From Novosphingobium panipatense (GTDB lineage Bacteria; Pseudomonadota; Alphaproteobacteria; Sphingomonadales; Sphingomonadaceae), in assembly GCF_002149965.1 (NCBI RefSeq), contig NZ_MSQB01000001.1, forward strand, positions 160,046 through 224,045: 64,000 nucleotides of DNA, given 5' to 3'. Shown here piece after piece: positions 26,984 through 35,313 of the stretch (the first letter of the stretch is position 1; every line of letters starts with the position of its first letter). A program made the position numbers and the translations under genes. The notes beneath the pieces were generated by a model. That model had not been told where the DNA came from. It did not search any database and worked only from the letters and a program-made list of their open reading frames with translations.

Positions 26984-27862
26984 TTAGGGTGCGACCTGGC
27001 TTCCCAGTTCGGGGACGGCGCGGACCAGATCTCCGGCGACGAGACCGGCGAAGAGCTCTGCGCCGGCATCGCCGACGTGGGTATAGTCGAACTTGCGCTG
27101 GAACTGGGCGCGAGGGCCGTCCGGCTGCGTGGGGACATCGGGCAGGCGGGCCTCGGCGGCGGCGCGCGGTTTCAGCGTGGTGCCTGCCTGGGCGGCGGCC
27201 CGTTCCTGCGCATTCGGTCCCGCCTGAGCGAGTTCCATGGCCTTTTCCGGCCCCATCGCCTGAACCGCGGCAGCGCTGCTGCGGTTGAGATCCACGAGCG
27301 GCACCGACAGCGCCTGCGCCACTTCACGGATCTTGGCGGACCAAGGGGCAAGGCTGTTGTCGAGCGTACCTTGCCGGAACTCGCGGCGGGTGAGCGGGGT
27401 GAGCAGGACGGGCAGGGCGCCCGCCGCGCGGACTTCGCCGACCATGCGCTTCAGGTTGGCGGGAAATTCGGTTTCCATGTCGGTCCAGCGCTCCGCTACG
27501 GAGGACTGGTCGTTGTGGGCGAACTGGATCAGAACGTAGGTACGCCGATATCCCGGCACCCGCGCTTCGGCCAGGGCGATGTCCCACGAGCCTTCCTGCC
27601 GATAGCTGCGCGTCGAGCGGCCCCCGCGCCCCAGATTGAGGCAGGCGACCGACGATTTGACATGATGCGCGCAGAACAGCGAACCCCAGCCGCTCATCGG
27701 CGCCATCGTGGAATCGCCGACGAGGATGATCTTGTAGGGCGCGAGTTTCTCCGCATCCTTACGAATGGTTCGGCCCTGGCTGCTGTCGTTCTCCTGCGCC
27801 TGGAGGGCCGGAGCGAGTAGGGCGAGTGCCGCGGCGGCGCCCATCCATGCCTGTCGCATCAT
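26984..27862 (-). CDS. SGNH-hydrolase esterase (CE12/rhamnogalacturonan acetylesterase-like)
   Basis: Exported esterase expected to remove acetyl groups from a polysaccharide. The 292-residue product has a signal peptide (to LQAQ) and the SGNH blocks: block I Ser51 in LVGDSTMAP, block II glycine in NLGRGGRSTRSYRQEG, block III Asn in QFAHNDQ, and block V Asp/His in FDYTHVGDAG. This arrangement is that of rhamnogalacturonan acetylesterases. Here it sits inside an alginate operon, 27 bp after the SDR gene, where bacterial alginate O-acetyl groups on mannuronate would be a sensible target (inference). AGGG lies about 10 bases before the start; a second ATG follows at once (27859). Confidence 0.88.
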   Translation of the reverse strand: MMRQAWMGAAAALALLAPALQAQENDSSQGRTIRKDAEKLAPYKIILVGDSTMAPMSGWGSLFCAHHVKSSVACLNLGRGGRSTRSYRQEGSWDIALAEARVPGYRRTYVLIQFAHNDQSSVAERWTDMETEFPANLKRMVGEVRAAGALPVLLTPLTRREFRQGTLDNSLAPWSAKIREVAQALSVPLVDLNRSSAAAVQAMGPEKAMELAQAGPNAQERAAAQAGTTLKPRAAAEARLPDVPTQPDGPRAQFQRKFDYTHVGDAGAELFAGLVAGDLVRAVPELGSQVAP

Positions 27863-27889
27863 GTCGTATTTCCCTGGAAAGGCGCGGCT

Positions 27890-28642
27890 TCAGGAGAAGG
27901 AGAGGCCGCCGTTGATGTCGAGATTGACGCCGGTGAGGAAGGCGGCTTCCTCGGAAAGCAGGAAGGCGATCGCACCGGCCACTTCGTCGGGATGGCCTTC
28001 GCGGCGCAGCGGCGTGTTGCCGGCGGTCGCGGCGCGGCCCCCGGGCTTGGAGAAGGTGTCGTGGAAGCTGGTTCCGATCAGGCCGGGGCAGACCGCGTTC
28101 ACGCGAATGCCCTGAGGCCCGAGTTCCTTGGCCCAGCCCCGCGTCAGCGTCATCAGGGCGCCCTTGGAAGTGGCATAGACGCTCGCGCCGGGGCCACCGC
28201 CGTCACGCCCGGCCAGCGAGGCGACGTTGACGATCGCGCTGCCCTTGGCGAAGTGCGGCAGCGCGGCCTTGGTGACGAGGAAGGCGGATTTGAGGTTCAG
28301 GTCCATCACATGGTCGAAGAAGGCCTCGTCCATTTCCGCCAGGGTCTTGCGCGCCACCATGCCGCCGGCAAGGTTGACCAGATAGTCGATGCCCTCACCG
28401 AAGGCGGCGATCGAGGCGGCGATCAGGCCCGCCACGTCTTCGGCCTTGCTGACATCGGCCTGGTGCAGGATCGCCGTGCCGCCCTCGGCTTCGATCTGCG
28501 CGAGCGTATGGGCGGCTTCCTCGCGGTTGCTGCGATAGTTGATGACGACTTTCGCGCCTTCGCGCGCCAGTGCCTGCGACACCGACTTGCCGATGTCGCG
28601 CCCGCCGCCGGTGACGATGGCGATCTTGTCCTTGAAACGCAT
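27890..28642 (-). CDS. SDR-family oxidoreductase, probable DEH (4-deoxy-5-hexoseulose uronate) reductase
   Basis: Classical short-chain dehydrogenase of 250 residues: nucleotide-binding TGGGRDIG at 11-18, NLAGG, catalytic Ser in NVASLAG, YATSK (Tyr-x3-Lys) and PLRREGHPDEVAGAIAFLLS near the end. INYRSN after the second strand has an arginine typical of NADPH-preferring members. In alginate users the lyase product DEH is reduced to 2-keto-3-deoxygluconate by such an enzyme, and this gene sits 3 bp after the MFS transporter and downstream of the PL17 exolyase, so that role fits well. The assignment comes from context and family; SDR sequences alone do not fix the substrate. Confidence 0.85.
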   Translation of the reverse strand: MRFKDKIAIVTGGGRDIGKSVSQALAREGAKVVINYRSNREEAAHTLAQIEAEGGTAILHQADVSKAEDVAGLIAASIAAFGEGIDYLVNLAGGMVARKTLAEMDEAFFDHVMDLNLKSAFLVTKAALPHFAKGSAIVNVASLAGRDGGGPGASVYATSKGALMTLTRGWAKELGPQGIRVNAVCPGLIGTSFHDTFSKPGGRAATAGNTPLRREGHPDEVAGAIAFLLSEEAAFLTGVNLDINGGLSFS

Positions 28643-28645
28643 GGG

Positions 28646-29911
28646 TTAGCCCTTGTTCTTTGAGGAGGAAAGTGGAGCGATCCGGCCGCCGAGCAGCCAG
28701 ATGCAGAGGAGCGATGCCGGAACCAGCGCTGCCGCGAGCGCGAAGATCGGGGCGTAGCTGGCCTTGGTCATGACCGGCACCAGCCAGGTGGTGACGAGCG
28801 TTCCCGCCACCGCCGCCGTGCCGCCGAGACCTGCCAGCGAGCCGACCGTGCCGCCGCCGAAGTAGTCGGCGGGCAGGGTCTGGATGTTGTTGATCGCCAT
28901 CTGGAAGCCGAACAGGATCACCGCGATCAGCAGAACGGCATAGAGCGGCGTCGCGGCATGCATGGTCAGCAGCAGGGGCGGCAGCATGATCGCGCAGCCC
29001 AGCGTGATCGCGGTCTTGCGGGCGAAGTTCACGCCGCGCCCCCTTGCGATCAGCGCGCCGGAAAGCCAGCCGCCGGTCAGGCTGCCCGCCATGGCGCCCA
29101 CGAAGGGAACCCAGGCGAACAGGCCGATTTGCTGCACGTCGAACCCGAAGGTCTCGGCAAGGTAGATCGGCAGCCAGGACACGAAGAGCCACCAGACCGG
29201 ATCGAGGAAGAAGCGGCTGAGAATGATCGCCCAGCTTTCGCGGTGGCGCAGCATTTCGGTCCAGCCGGGGGAATAGCCTGCCGCCTCGGCACGATCTTTG
29301 CCGTCACCCGCGATGTGATCGCGCTCCGCCTGCGTCAGCCAGGGATGTGCGGCCGAATCGGCACGGTAGAGGAACAGCCAGGGCAGTAGCCATAGAAAGC
29401 CGAGCACGCCGATCAGCAGGAACGTGACCCGCCAGCCGAAGCCGGTAAACAGCAGTGCGACCAGCGGGGCCGAGACGATCGCGCCGAGCGAGGCCCCCGC
29501 ATTGAAGATCCCCTGTGCCAGGGCGCGTTCCTTCTGGGGGAACCAGAGGGCATTGGCCTTGGCCGCGCCCGGCCAGTTCCCGGCCTCGCTGAAGCCGAGC
29601 GTCACTCTCAGAAGGCCCAGCAGACCAAGCGAGCGGACCAGCGAGTGGAGACCGATGGAAAGCGACCAGAACAGGATCGACACGGCAAAGCCCATGCGCG
29701 TGCCGATCACGTCGAATATCCGCCCGAACGCGGATTGGCCCACGGCATAGGCCAGCATGAAGATCGTCACCAGGAGCGCGTAGTCGGACTTGTCCGCGCC
29801 GATTTCCCGGGAAACGGCGGGCCACATCACGGCGAGCGCGTTGCGGTCGATATAGTTGATGACGGTGGCCAGCCCGATCAGGCCGATGACCATCCAACGC
29901 AAGTTCTTCAC
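28646..29911 (-). CDS. MFS transporter, ACS family (ExuT-like hexuronate/DEH symporter)
   Basis: Inner-membrane proton symporter of 421 residues with about 12 helices. The opening LRWMVIGLIGLATVINYIDR and ALAVMWPAVSREIG are hallmarks of the anion:cation symporter branch that carries hexuronates, galactonate and glucarate. GTG at 29911 is chosen: it overlaps the PL17 stop (GTGA), and GGAG lies about 8 bases upstream; the longer frame would run through PL17 in another frame. In this operon it would carry unsaturated monouronate or DEH released in the periplasm by PL17 into the cytoplasm for the SDR. Confidence 0.9.
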   Translation of the reverse strand: MKNLRWMVIGLIGLATVINYIDRNALAVMWPAVSREIGADKSDYALLVTIFMLAYAVGQSAFGRIFDVIGTRMGFAVSILFWSLSIGLHSLVRSLGLLGLLRVTLGFSEAGNWPGAAKANALWFPQKERALAQGIFNAGASLGAIVSAPLVALLFTGFGWRVTFLLIGVLGFLWLLPWLFLYRADSAAHPWLTQAERDHIAGDGKDRAEAAGYSPGWTEMLRHRESWAIILSRFFLDPVWWLFVSWLPIYLAETFGFDVQQIGLFAWVPFVGAMAGSLTGGWLSGALIARGRGVNFARKTAITLGCAIMLPPLLLTMHAATPLYAVLLIAVILFGFQMAINNIQTLPADYFGGGTVGSLAGLGGTAAVAGTLVTTWLVPVMTKASYAPIFALAAALVPASLLCIWLLGGRIAPLSSSKNKG

Positions 29912-32124
29912 TTCGCCGTCTCCCCGGCTTTCGTCGCGGCCAGATCGAGACGCCCGACCGGGCCCTTCCATTTCAGGGGCGTTCCCGTCACCACGAGCGA
30001 ATGGGCCGCGTCAGGGGCAACGTCGTCCGCCACTGCAAGGATCACGCGCCTGCCGTCGCGCAAGGTTATGCTGACGAAATCGACCCCATCCTGCCGGGCA
30101 TGCGTGAACGCGGACACGGCACTATCGCTGCCGGTCGTGGTTTCCGCCGCGGCATCGTAACGGCCGTGCGGTTCGAGCAGGCTGACGAAAGCGGCGTCCT
30201 TCGCGCCGTCCAGCCGCTGCATCACGAACGGCTCGCGGCGCAAGTTGAAGCGCGGGTCGTTGGCGCCGCTTTCGCCCAGGATCATCGTCACCCCGGGCGT
30301 CGCGACACGGTAGCTGTAGAAGCGCCCGGCCTGGATCCACGTCACCACGCCGTTTGCGGCATCCGGCTTGCCCGTCGCGTCGACCCAGAGGTGCTGATAG
30401 CCGTCGGCCTTTCCGAGCACCGGCCTAGTCGTCACGTTCGATTGCAGGGGAAAGCCGGTATCGATCAACTGGCCCGCATAGTGCAGCGGCAGGTCGTAGC
30501 GTGCCGCCTTTCCTCCGGTGACCTTGAGCAGGTCGACGATCATCGGGCTCTTCAGGCCCTCGACCTTAACCTGCAAGAGCGCGCGGCGGAACGTCACGCC
30601 GGGCCAGGCCTCTGCCATTTCCGCGATCGAGGCGCGGGTTTCGCCTTCCGCCGAAAAGAACAGCTGGCGCGGCGCGAGCGCGTCCGCACGCTTCTCGTCG
30701 CCGCCGAAATGGCTGGTCTCGTCTGCCACCAGGGTGTTGTGCGCGACCGTCTGCTTGGCCCAGGTCTCGTTCTCGGGCAGATAGCGGCCGCCGTCCTTGG
30801 CCTCGATATTGAGGAAGCGCGCGGCGCCGTAGTCGGTGATCACGGCCTGCCCGTTGTCGTAGAGCAGCCAGTTCAGCTTGTCGAAATGGCCGTGCCCCAT
30901 GCCCTGGGCGGTGTTCTTGGCAAGCAGGACCTGATCCTCGTTGCCGGGGCCGTCGCGCAGGATCGCCAAGCCGCCCCGGTCGCCTTGCGGCCCGTCACGC
31001 AGCAGCATCGAGGCGAAGGGGAAGGGCCGTGCCTTGCCCGCCGCCAGATCGCGCGCGACCTCCAGCCCCTGCGGCGAAAGGACCGTGCGATCCTGCCACT
31101 GCGCGATCGAAAGCAGCGCCGGATCGCGGGTCATGCCGTAGCCGATCGCCACGGCCTGGTAGAGTTCCTCGGTCTTGAGGCTCTTGTCGGGCATGGCGTC
31201 GTTGAGGGGGAAGAAGTAGCCGCCGTAGGTCAACTGGATCGTGGTGCGAATGGCCTTGAGCACGATCCCGTCACGATAGGCGAAGATATGGCGCTGCGGT
31301 TCGTTCGCCTCGATCGCGGCCGCGAAAATGACGAATGGCTGAAGCGCGTAGCGCTGATAATAGGGCCCCTCGGCGTAATAGCCGTCCGGCGAGAACAACA
31401 GGTCCAGCTGGCGCAGGAACCCGGCCTTGCCGCTCTTGTCGAGGCCTTTCAACGCCTTCTCGACAAGGTCGGCATCGCGCAGCACATAGCCGGTCATGCC
31501 CACGCCCGCATTGGCCCAGGTGGCGTGGTTGTGGATGCGGTCGAAGACCTTGGGCGATCCGGTGGACAGGAACTCCGCCATCTTGCGGAAGACCTTGTCG
31601 TCGATCGTCTTGCGCTCCTGCGGTGTCAGCGCGTCGCGCACCGCGTCGTAACCCTGCACGCCGTAGACCAGCCAGACACTGTCGTTGAGGCTCTGCCAGA
31701 AGAGTCGCCCCGCAGCCTGGTTCGAGGCGGCGGGGTGCGGGCCAAGCGTCGGGTAGAGCCCGGCATAGGCCATCAGCATGTCGCGGGCATAGTCGGCGTA
31801 ACGGCGTTCGCCGGTGAGGCGGTAGAGCAGGCCCGCGCCGTAGAGCGCCATGTAGTTGCGCTTGTGCTGTTCGTGGCTGAAGCCGCCGCCCGCGTCCTTC
31901 GGCACCGGCACGTTCACGCCCGCGCGCATGGCCGCTTCCACCTCCTTGCGGACCCGCGCGAGTTCCTCGGCATAGAGCGGATAGCGGGCTGCCTGGGCGC
32001 CCAAGCCGGAAAGGGCGGCTGCGTTCATCAGGACCGGATGTCCGTCATCGGATGTGGCGGCATGTGCAGGCAGCGGCGTCATCGCGGCCATTGCAGCGCC
32101 AAGCAGAAGCGAGCGGAGCATCAT
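29908..32124 (-). CDS. PL17 oligoalginate (exo) lyase, exported
   Basis: Exolytic alginate lyase releasing unsaturated monouronate from oligoalginate. 738 residues: signal peptide (LRSLLLGAAMAAMTPLPAHA), an alpha/alpha barrel (about 30-380) and a heparinase II/III-type beta-sheet domain. The active-site set is visible: Asn199-His200 in IHNHATWANAG, tyrosines in YYAEGPYYQRY around residue 255, and GHGHFDKLNWLLYDNG, the PL17 metal and substrate region. Spacing matches the characterised Alg17C-type enzymes (Asn/His near 200, Tyr near 258). It overlaps the PL6 gene before it (ATGA) and the MFS gene after it, so the three are coupled. Confidence 0.94.
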   Translation of the reverse strand: MMLRSLLLGAAMAAMTPLPAHAATSDDGHPVLMNAAALSGLGAQAARYPLYAEELARVRKEVEAAMRAGVNVPVPKDAGGGFSHEQHKRNYMALYGAGLLYRLTGERRYADYARDMLMAYAGLYPTLGPHPAASNQAAGRLFWQSLNDSVWLVYGVQGYDAVRDALTPQERKTIDDKVFRKMAEFLSTGSPKVFDRIHNHATWANAGVGMTGYVLRDADLVEKALKGLDKSGKAGFLRQLDLLFSPDGYYAEGPYYQRYALQPFVIFAAAIEANEPQRHIFAYRDGIVLKAIRTTIQLTYGGYFFPLNDAMPDKSLKTEELYQAVAIGYGMTRDPALLSIAQWQDRTVLSPQGLEVARDLAAGKARPFPFASMLLRDGPQGDRGGLAILRDGPGNEDQVLLAKNTAQGMGHGHFDKLNWLLYDNGQAVITDYGAARFLNIEAKDGGRYLPENETWAKQTVAHNTLVADETSHFGGDEKRADALAPRQLFFSAEGETRASIAEMAEAWPGVTFRRALLQVKVEGLKSPMIVDLLKVTGGKAARYDLPLHYAGQLIDTGFPLQSNVTTRPVLGKADGYQHLWVDATGKPDAANGVVTWIQAGRFYSYRVATPGVTMILGESGANDPRFNLRREPFVMQRLDGAKDAAFVSLLEPHGRYDAAAETTTGSDSAVSAFTHARQDGVDFVSITLRDGRRVILAVADDVAPDAAHSLVVTGTPLKWKGPVGRLDLAATKAGETAK

Positions 32125-34361
32125 GAGGTCTCTCCCGAACGGGTATTGCCGGATATCTGAACGCTCGGCGTGCCTTGCGGATAGAGCCGCGTGATCTTCG
32201 GTTCCGGCGTCGCATCGAACCGGTTGCCCAGAATGCGCGTGTCCGGCGCGCCAACGCTGTGCGCCACGCGGACCTCGCCGCTGCGGATGAGGTCGTTGTT
32301 TTCTATCCGAGTGGACTGAACCCCGGACAGCGTCAGCAGCACTGGCCCGCTTCCGGTGATCCGGCTGTTTCGCAAGGTGAATTCGGGACCGAAGGTGCTC
32401 TCGTCCGTGCCGCCGCGCAGGATATCGGCCAGGCTGCCGATCCTGTCGAAGCGGGAGCCGTCGATTTCGATATGTTCGGCGGCATAGTATCCCTTTCCGC
32501 CGGTTTCGGCGGCGGCGGCCAGTACCGTGCCGGAAAGGCCGGACACCGCCACGTTTCTTAGCACGATGCGGTCGGCGAAAGTGCCCGCCGTGGTGGCGAT
32601 CAGGTTGAAATCGGGGGCTGCATCCATCTCGGCGAAGCGCGTTCCGTCCAGCTCGACGGTGTAGTTGGCGACGGTCGATGCGGCGGACGACCGGACGACG
32701 GCATTGCCGGGCTGCCGGGGTGCCCGTCCGCCGCGAATGGTCAGTCCTTCGAGGCGAAGGCGGCCGCCTTCGTCCAGTGTGAAGAGAGTGGGTGCGGAGA
32801 AGGAAATCTCGGCTTCGGCAGGGCCGCTCAGGGTGAGAGGTACGGCGATATGCTGGGTGGAGGCCAGCTCATAATGGCCGGGGGCAAGGCGCAGGACATC
32901 GCCGGATTGCGCCTGTGCCATGGCCTGCACCAGACCGGCTGGCGAGACCGAAAGGGTGCGGCCTGCCGGAAAAGCCTTCGTGCCTGCCGGTTTTGCATAC
33001 CACGCCGGGCCGACATCTTCGGGGCGCAGCGGAGCAAGGTCGCGCGGGGCTCCCAGTTTCGCCAGCGCGGGATCCACGGGATAGAGCAGGCCGTTCTCCG
33101 CGCGTCGCAAGGCAATGGGGGCGTGCCGGATACCGGCGGCGAGTCCGGCCGGAGCGGGTCGGTCGGCCACGTTGTCTGTGGCGGCGATGCCCTTCGTGTC
33201 AGCTTCCACCTGGAACAGGGGGCCGGGATCGGCGGCCGTGAAGAGGTTGCCGCGCAGGGAACTGCCTGTAGGCGGTGCGGTCCTTTCGGCATCGGCGCCT
33301 GCGCCCAGGGTCACCCGCGCAATCGCGAACATCGAGTTGTGCGTTATTTCAGCCTCGGAAACCGGATGATAGCGGTTGATGGTGGAGCCGGGCACGCCGT
33401 TCATCACGGCGAGTGCGCTGGTAAAATCCGTGCCCGCCAGCCTTTCCATGTAGTTGCCGCGCACCACCTGTCGCCGGTTGATGACCCGAACGCCGCCGGT
33501 ATGGGCCTTGCCGCCGCCGATGAAGACGTTGCGTTCCACGAGGTTGCCGTCGCCATGCCGCAGCACGATCGCGCCTTGCGACTGGTACACCAGATTGCCC
33601 CGCACCACGTTCGCCCCCGATTTGATCGAGACGATCTCCACCTCGCCGTCGCAGCGGTCGAACATGTTGCTTTCCAACAGTGTGGCGGAATCCGAGAGCG
33701 ATTCATCGCTCGTGCCGATGCGGATCGTCTCGCCGCCGTTGGATCCGAGGGGCGGGCGCGGGCCGAAGTAGTTGTGATCGATGCGGTGGCGATTGGCTTC
33801 CGGCTGCCCCTTGGGCCGGATGACGGCCAGCGTCACCCCGGCATTGCCCTTACCTGCAAACCAGCTGTGATCGACGCGGTTGTCCTGCCCGTAGAGTGAG
33901 ACCCAGCGGTCTTCCTTGCGACGATCGGGCTGGTTGTAATGGTCGATCACCACTTCGGTCAGGCGCGAATGCACGGCGACATTGCGGGAATCGCGCCGGA
34001 AACTGATCACTTCTTCACCCGGCGCATGACCGTCACGAAAGACCAGCCCGGACACGACCAGATATCGGCCTGCGAGTTTCAGGGAGGATGCGCCGGAGAG
34101 GACGACTTTGCCCTTGGTCTGGGCCGTGAGCGTTATGGGGTGCGTCGAGGTGCCGTCTGCCTGGAAAAGAAGTTGGGCATCGCGCCAGGTTCCGTCGGCC
34201 AGAACGATCGAGTCGCCCGGCTGCACCTTGCGCATCGCTGCTTCGTAGCCGGGCATATCCCGCACAAGGTAGTCAGCCGCGCTCGCCGCAGGGGCCATAA
34301 CGGCCGGGACGATACCCGCCAGGACGCTGCCTGCTGCCAAGGCCCACTTAGTGGATGCCAT
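32121..34361 (-). CDS. PL6 alginate lyase (two parallel beta-helix domains), exported
   Basis: Beta-helix polysaccharide lyase, first enzyme of the alginate operon. 746 residues with a signal peptide (ALAAGSVLAGIVPAVMAPA). The N-terminal beta-helix (about 28-400) has NGGETIRIG with calcium-region glutamates, catalytic Lys247 in VSIKSGANVV and Arg268 in VLRHGDGN; the Lys-Arg spacing of 21 is the same as in chondroitinase B, the founding PL6 fold. A second beta-helix (about 450-740), rich in N-x-I turns, follows, as in two-domain PL6 enzymes. Alginate rather than dermatan is inferred from the PL17/ExuT/SDR neighbours. An UxuR-like operator lies just upstream. Confidence 0.93.
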   Translation of the reverse strand: MASTKWALAAGSVLAGIVPAVMAPAASAADYLVRDMPGYEAAMRKVQPGDSIVLADGTWRDAQLLFQADGTSTHPITLTAQTKGKVVLSGASSLKLAGRYLVVSGLVFRDGHAPGEEVISFRRDSRNVAVHSRLTEVVIDHYNQPDRRKEDRWVSLYGQDNRVDHSWFAGKGNAGVTLAVIRPKGQPEANRHRIDHNYFGPRPPLGSNGGETIRIGTSDESLSDSATLLESNMFDRCDGEVEIVSIKSGANVVRGNLVYQSQGAIVLRHGDGNLVERNVFIGGGKAHTGGVRVINRRQVVRGNYMERLAGTDFTSALAVMNGVPGSTINRYHPVSEAEITHNSMFAIARVTLGAGADAERTAPPTGSSLRGNLFTAADPGPLFQVEADTKGIAATDNVADRPAPAGLAAGIRHAPIALRRAENGLLYPVDPALAKLGAPRDLAPLRPEDVGPAWYAKPAGTKAFPAGRTLSVSPAGLVQAMAQAQSGDVLRLAPGHYELASTQHIAVPLTLSGPAEAEISFSAPTLFTLDEGGRLRLEGLTIRGGRAPRQPGNAVVRSSAASTVANYTVELDGTRFAEMDAAPDFNLIATTAGTFADRIVLRNVAVSGLSGTVLAAAAETGGKGYYAAEHIEIDGSRFDRIGSLADILRGGTDESTFGPEFTLRNSRITGSGPVLLTLSGVQSTRIENNDLIRSGEVRVAHSVGAPDTRILGNRFDATPEPKITRLYPQGTPSVQISGNTRSGETS

Positions 34362-34374
34362 CCAATCCTCTCCA

Positions 34375-34388
34375 ATTGGTATTTACAT
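34375..34388. promoter_or_regulatory. UxuR-like operator candidate upstream of the PL6 operon
   Basis: ATTGGTATTTACAT starts 14 bp upstream of the PL6 start and agrees at 12 of 14 positions with the site at 26889. So close to the start codon, a bound protein would block transcription or initiation, consistent with repression by the FadR-type regulator. Confidence 0.5.
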
Positions 34389-34493
34389 GTGGTCATAATT
34401 TCTGTTCTACCACTTTGCAAGGCCAGAGCGAGGGTTCTTGTGAAATCACGGTTGAGCCCGGAACTTTCCCGTCAGGCACGCCGTTTCCGCTCG

Positions 34494-34871
34494 ATGCTGC
34501 ATCACATTTCCCTGGGCACGCGCGACCTGAAACGCGCCGGCGCCTTCTATGACCCGGTCATGCGGGAGCTGGGCATGCGCAGGACGCTCGATGTGGCGGA
34601 TGCGGTGGGCTATGGCGCCGGGATCACGGTGTTCAGCCTCAATCTTCCGTCAGACGGGAATGCCGCTTCGCCCGGTAACGGCGTTCATGCGGCATTCGAG
34701 GTCGAAACGCGGGCTGCCGTCGATGCGTTTTTCAGAGTGGCGATCGCGCAGGGCGGGCTGGCCGAGGGTGCTCCCGGTCTGAGGCCCGAATATGATGCCC
34801 ACTATTATGCCGCCTTCGTGCGCGATCCCGATGGCAACAAGATCGAGGCTCTCACTTTCGCTGCCGCTTGA
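34494..34871 (+). CDS. VOC (glyoxalase/dioxygenase fold) family protein
   Basis: Small cytoplasmic protein of 125 residues built from two beta-alpha-beta-beta-beta repeats: MLHHISLGTRDLKRAGAFYD at the start and HYYAAFVRDPDGNKIEAL at the end, with the terminal Glu that serves as a metal ligand and a His in the first strand. The family includes glyoxalases, fosfomycin-resistance proteins and dioxygenases; this subgroup is usually annotated only as glyoxalase-like. ATG 34494 is where homology starts; no ribosome site stands out. It is divergent from the PL6 operon but shows no functional link to it. Confidence 0.85.
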   Translation: MLHHISLGTRDLKRAGAFYDPVMRELGMRRTLDVADAVGYGAGITVFSLNLPSDGNAASPGNGVHAAFEVETRAAVDAFFRVAIAQGGLAEGAPGLRPEYDAHYYAAFVRDPDGNKIEALTFAAA

Positions 34872-34885
34872 CGGCACTTGTGGCG

Positions 34886-35293
34886 TTATGCGTGGATGAG
34901 CGCAATGTTCGGATGATCGGCGAAGATCTCCATCACCACATCGAAATAGGTCGTTCCACCGAGGCCTTCCAGTGCGGCGATCTGCCCGGCGATCGGGCTG
35001 CCGTTGAACTGGCTTCGCTCCGCAGCGCGGGCGCGCAGGAAGCGGAGCGTGGTTTCGATGCCCAGCGCGGCGCGGCTCATTTCGATATTATGCCAGGTGA
35101 TGAACGCCGCGTCTGCGCCCATGAGCGCGCCGTGGCCGCCGTAGAGCATGTCGTTCAGGGCATCCAGGCTCGGGCCGAGGCGCCAGTCCTCATCGGCCAT
35201 GAAAACGCGGTTGATCTCGTCATAGAACGAGGGAATGTCGCGGATGGCGCTGCCTTCGATCGTGATATGCCGGGTTCGATCGGGATCGCTCAC
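34886..35293 (-). CDS. barstar-family (ribonuclease inhibitor-like) protein
   Basis: A 135-residue acidic cytoplasmic protein. The N-terminal half carries the barstar-like stretch ITIEGSAIRDIPSFYDEINR, then DEDWRLGPSLDALNDMLYGG, typical of the barstar fold that plugs ribonuclease active sites. The C-terminal half (about 75-135) resembles the extension seen in many proteobacterial barstar-like proteins. No barnase-type or other nuclease gene is next to it, so its target, if any, is elsewhere. It lies 20 bp upstream of the PepSY gene stop on the same strand, probably the end of a separate small unit. Confidence 0.82.
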   Translation of the reverse strand: MSDPDRTRHITIEGSAIRDIPSFYDEINRVFMADEDWRLGPSLDALNDMLYGGHGALMGADAAFITWHNIEMSRAALGIETTLRFLRARAAERSQFNGSPIAGQIAALEGLGGTTYFDVVMEIFADHPNIALIHA

Positions 35294-35313
35294 ACATTCT
35301 CCAGCCCGGCTTT

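Noticed and set aside
34886..35293. Toxin-antitoxin pair around the barstar-like gene
   Set aside because: Neighbours are a VOC protein and a PepSY membrane protein; no toxin candidate.
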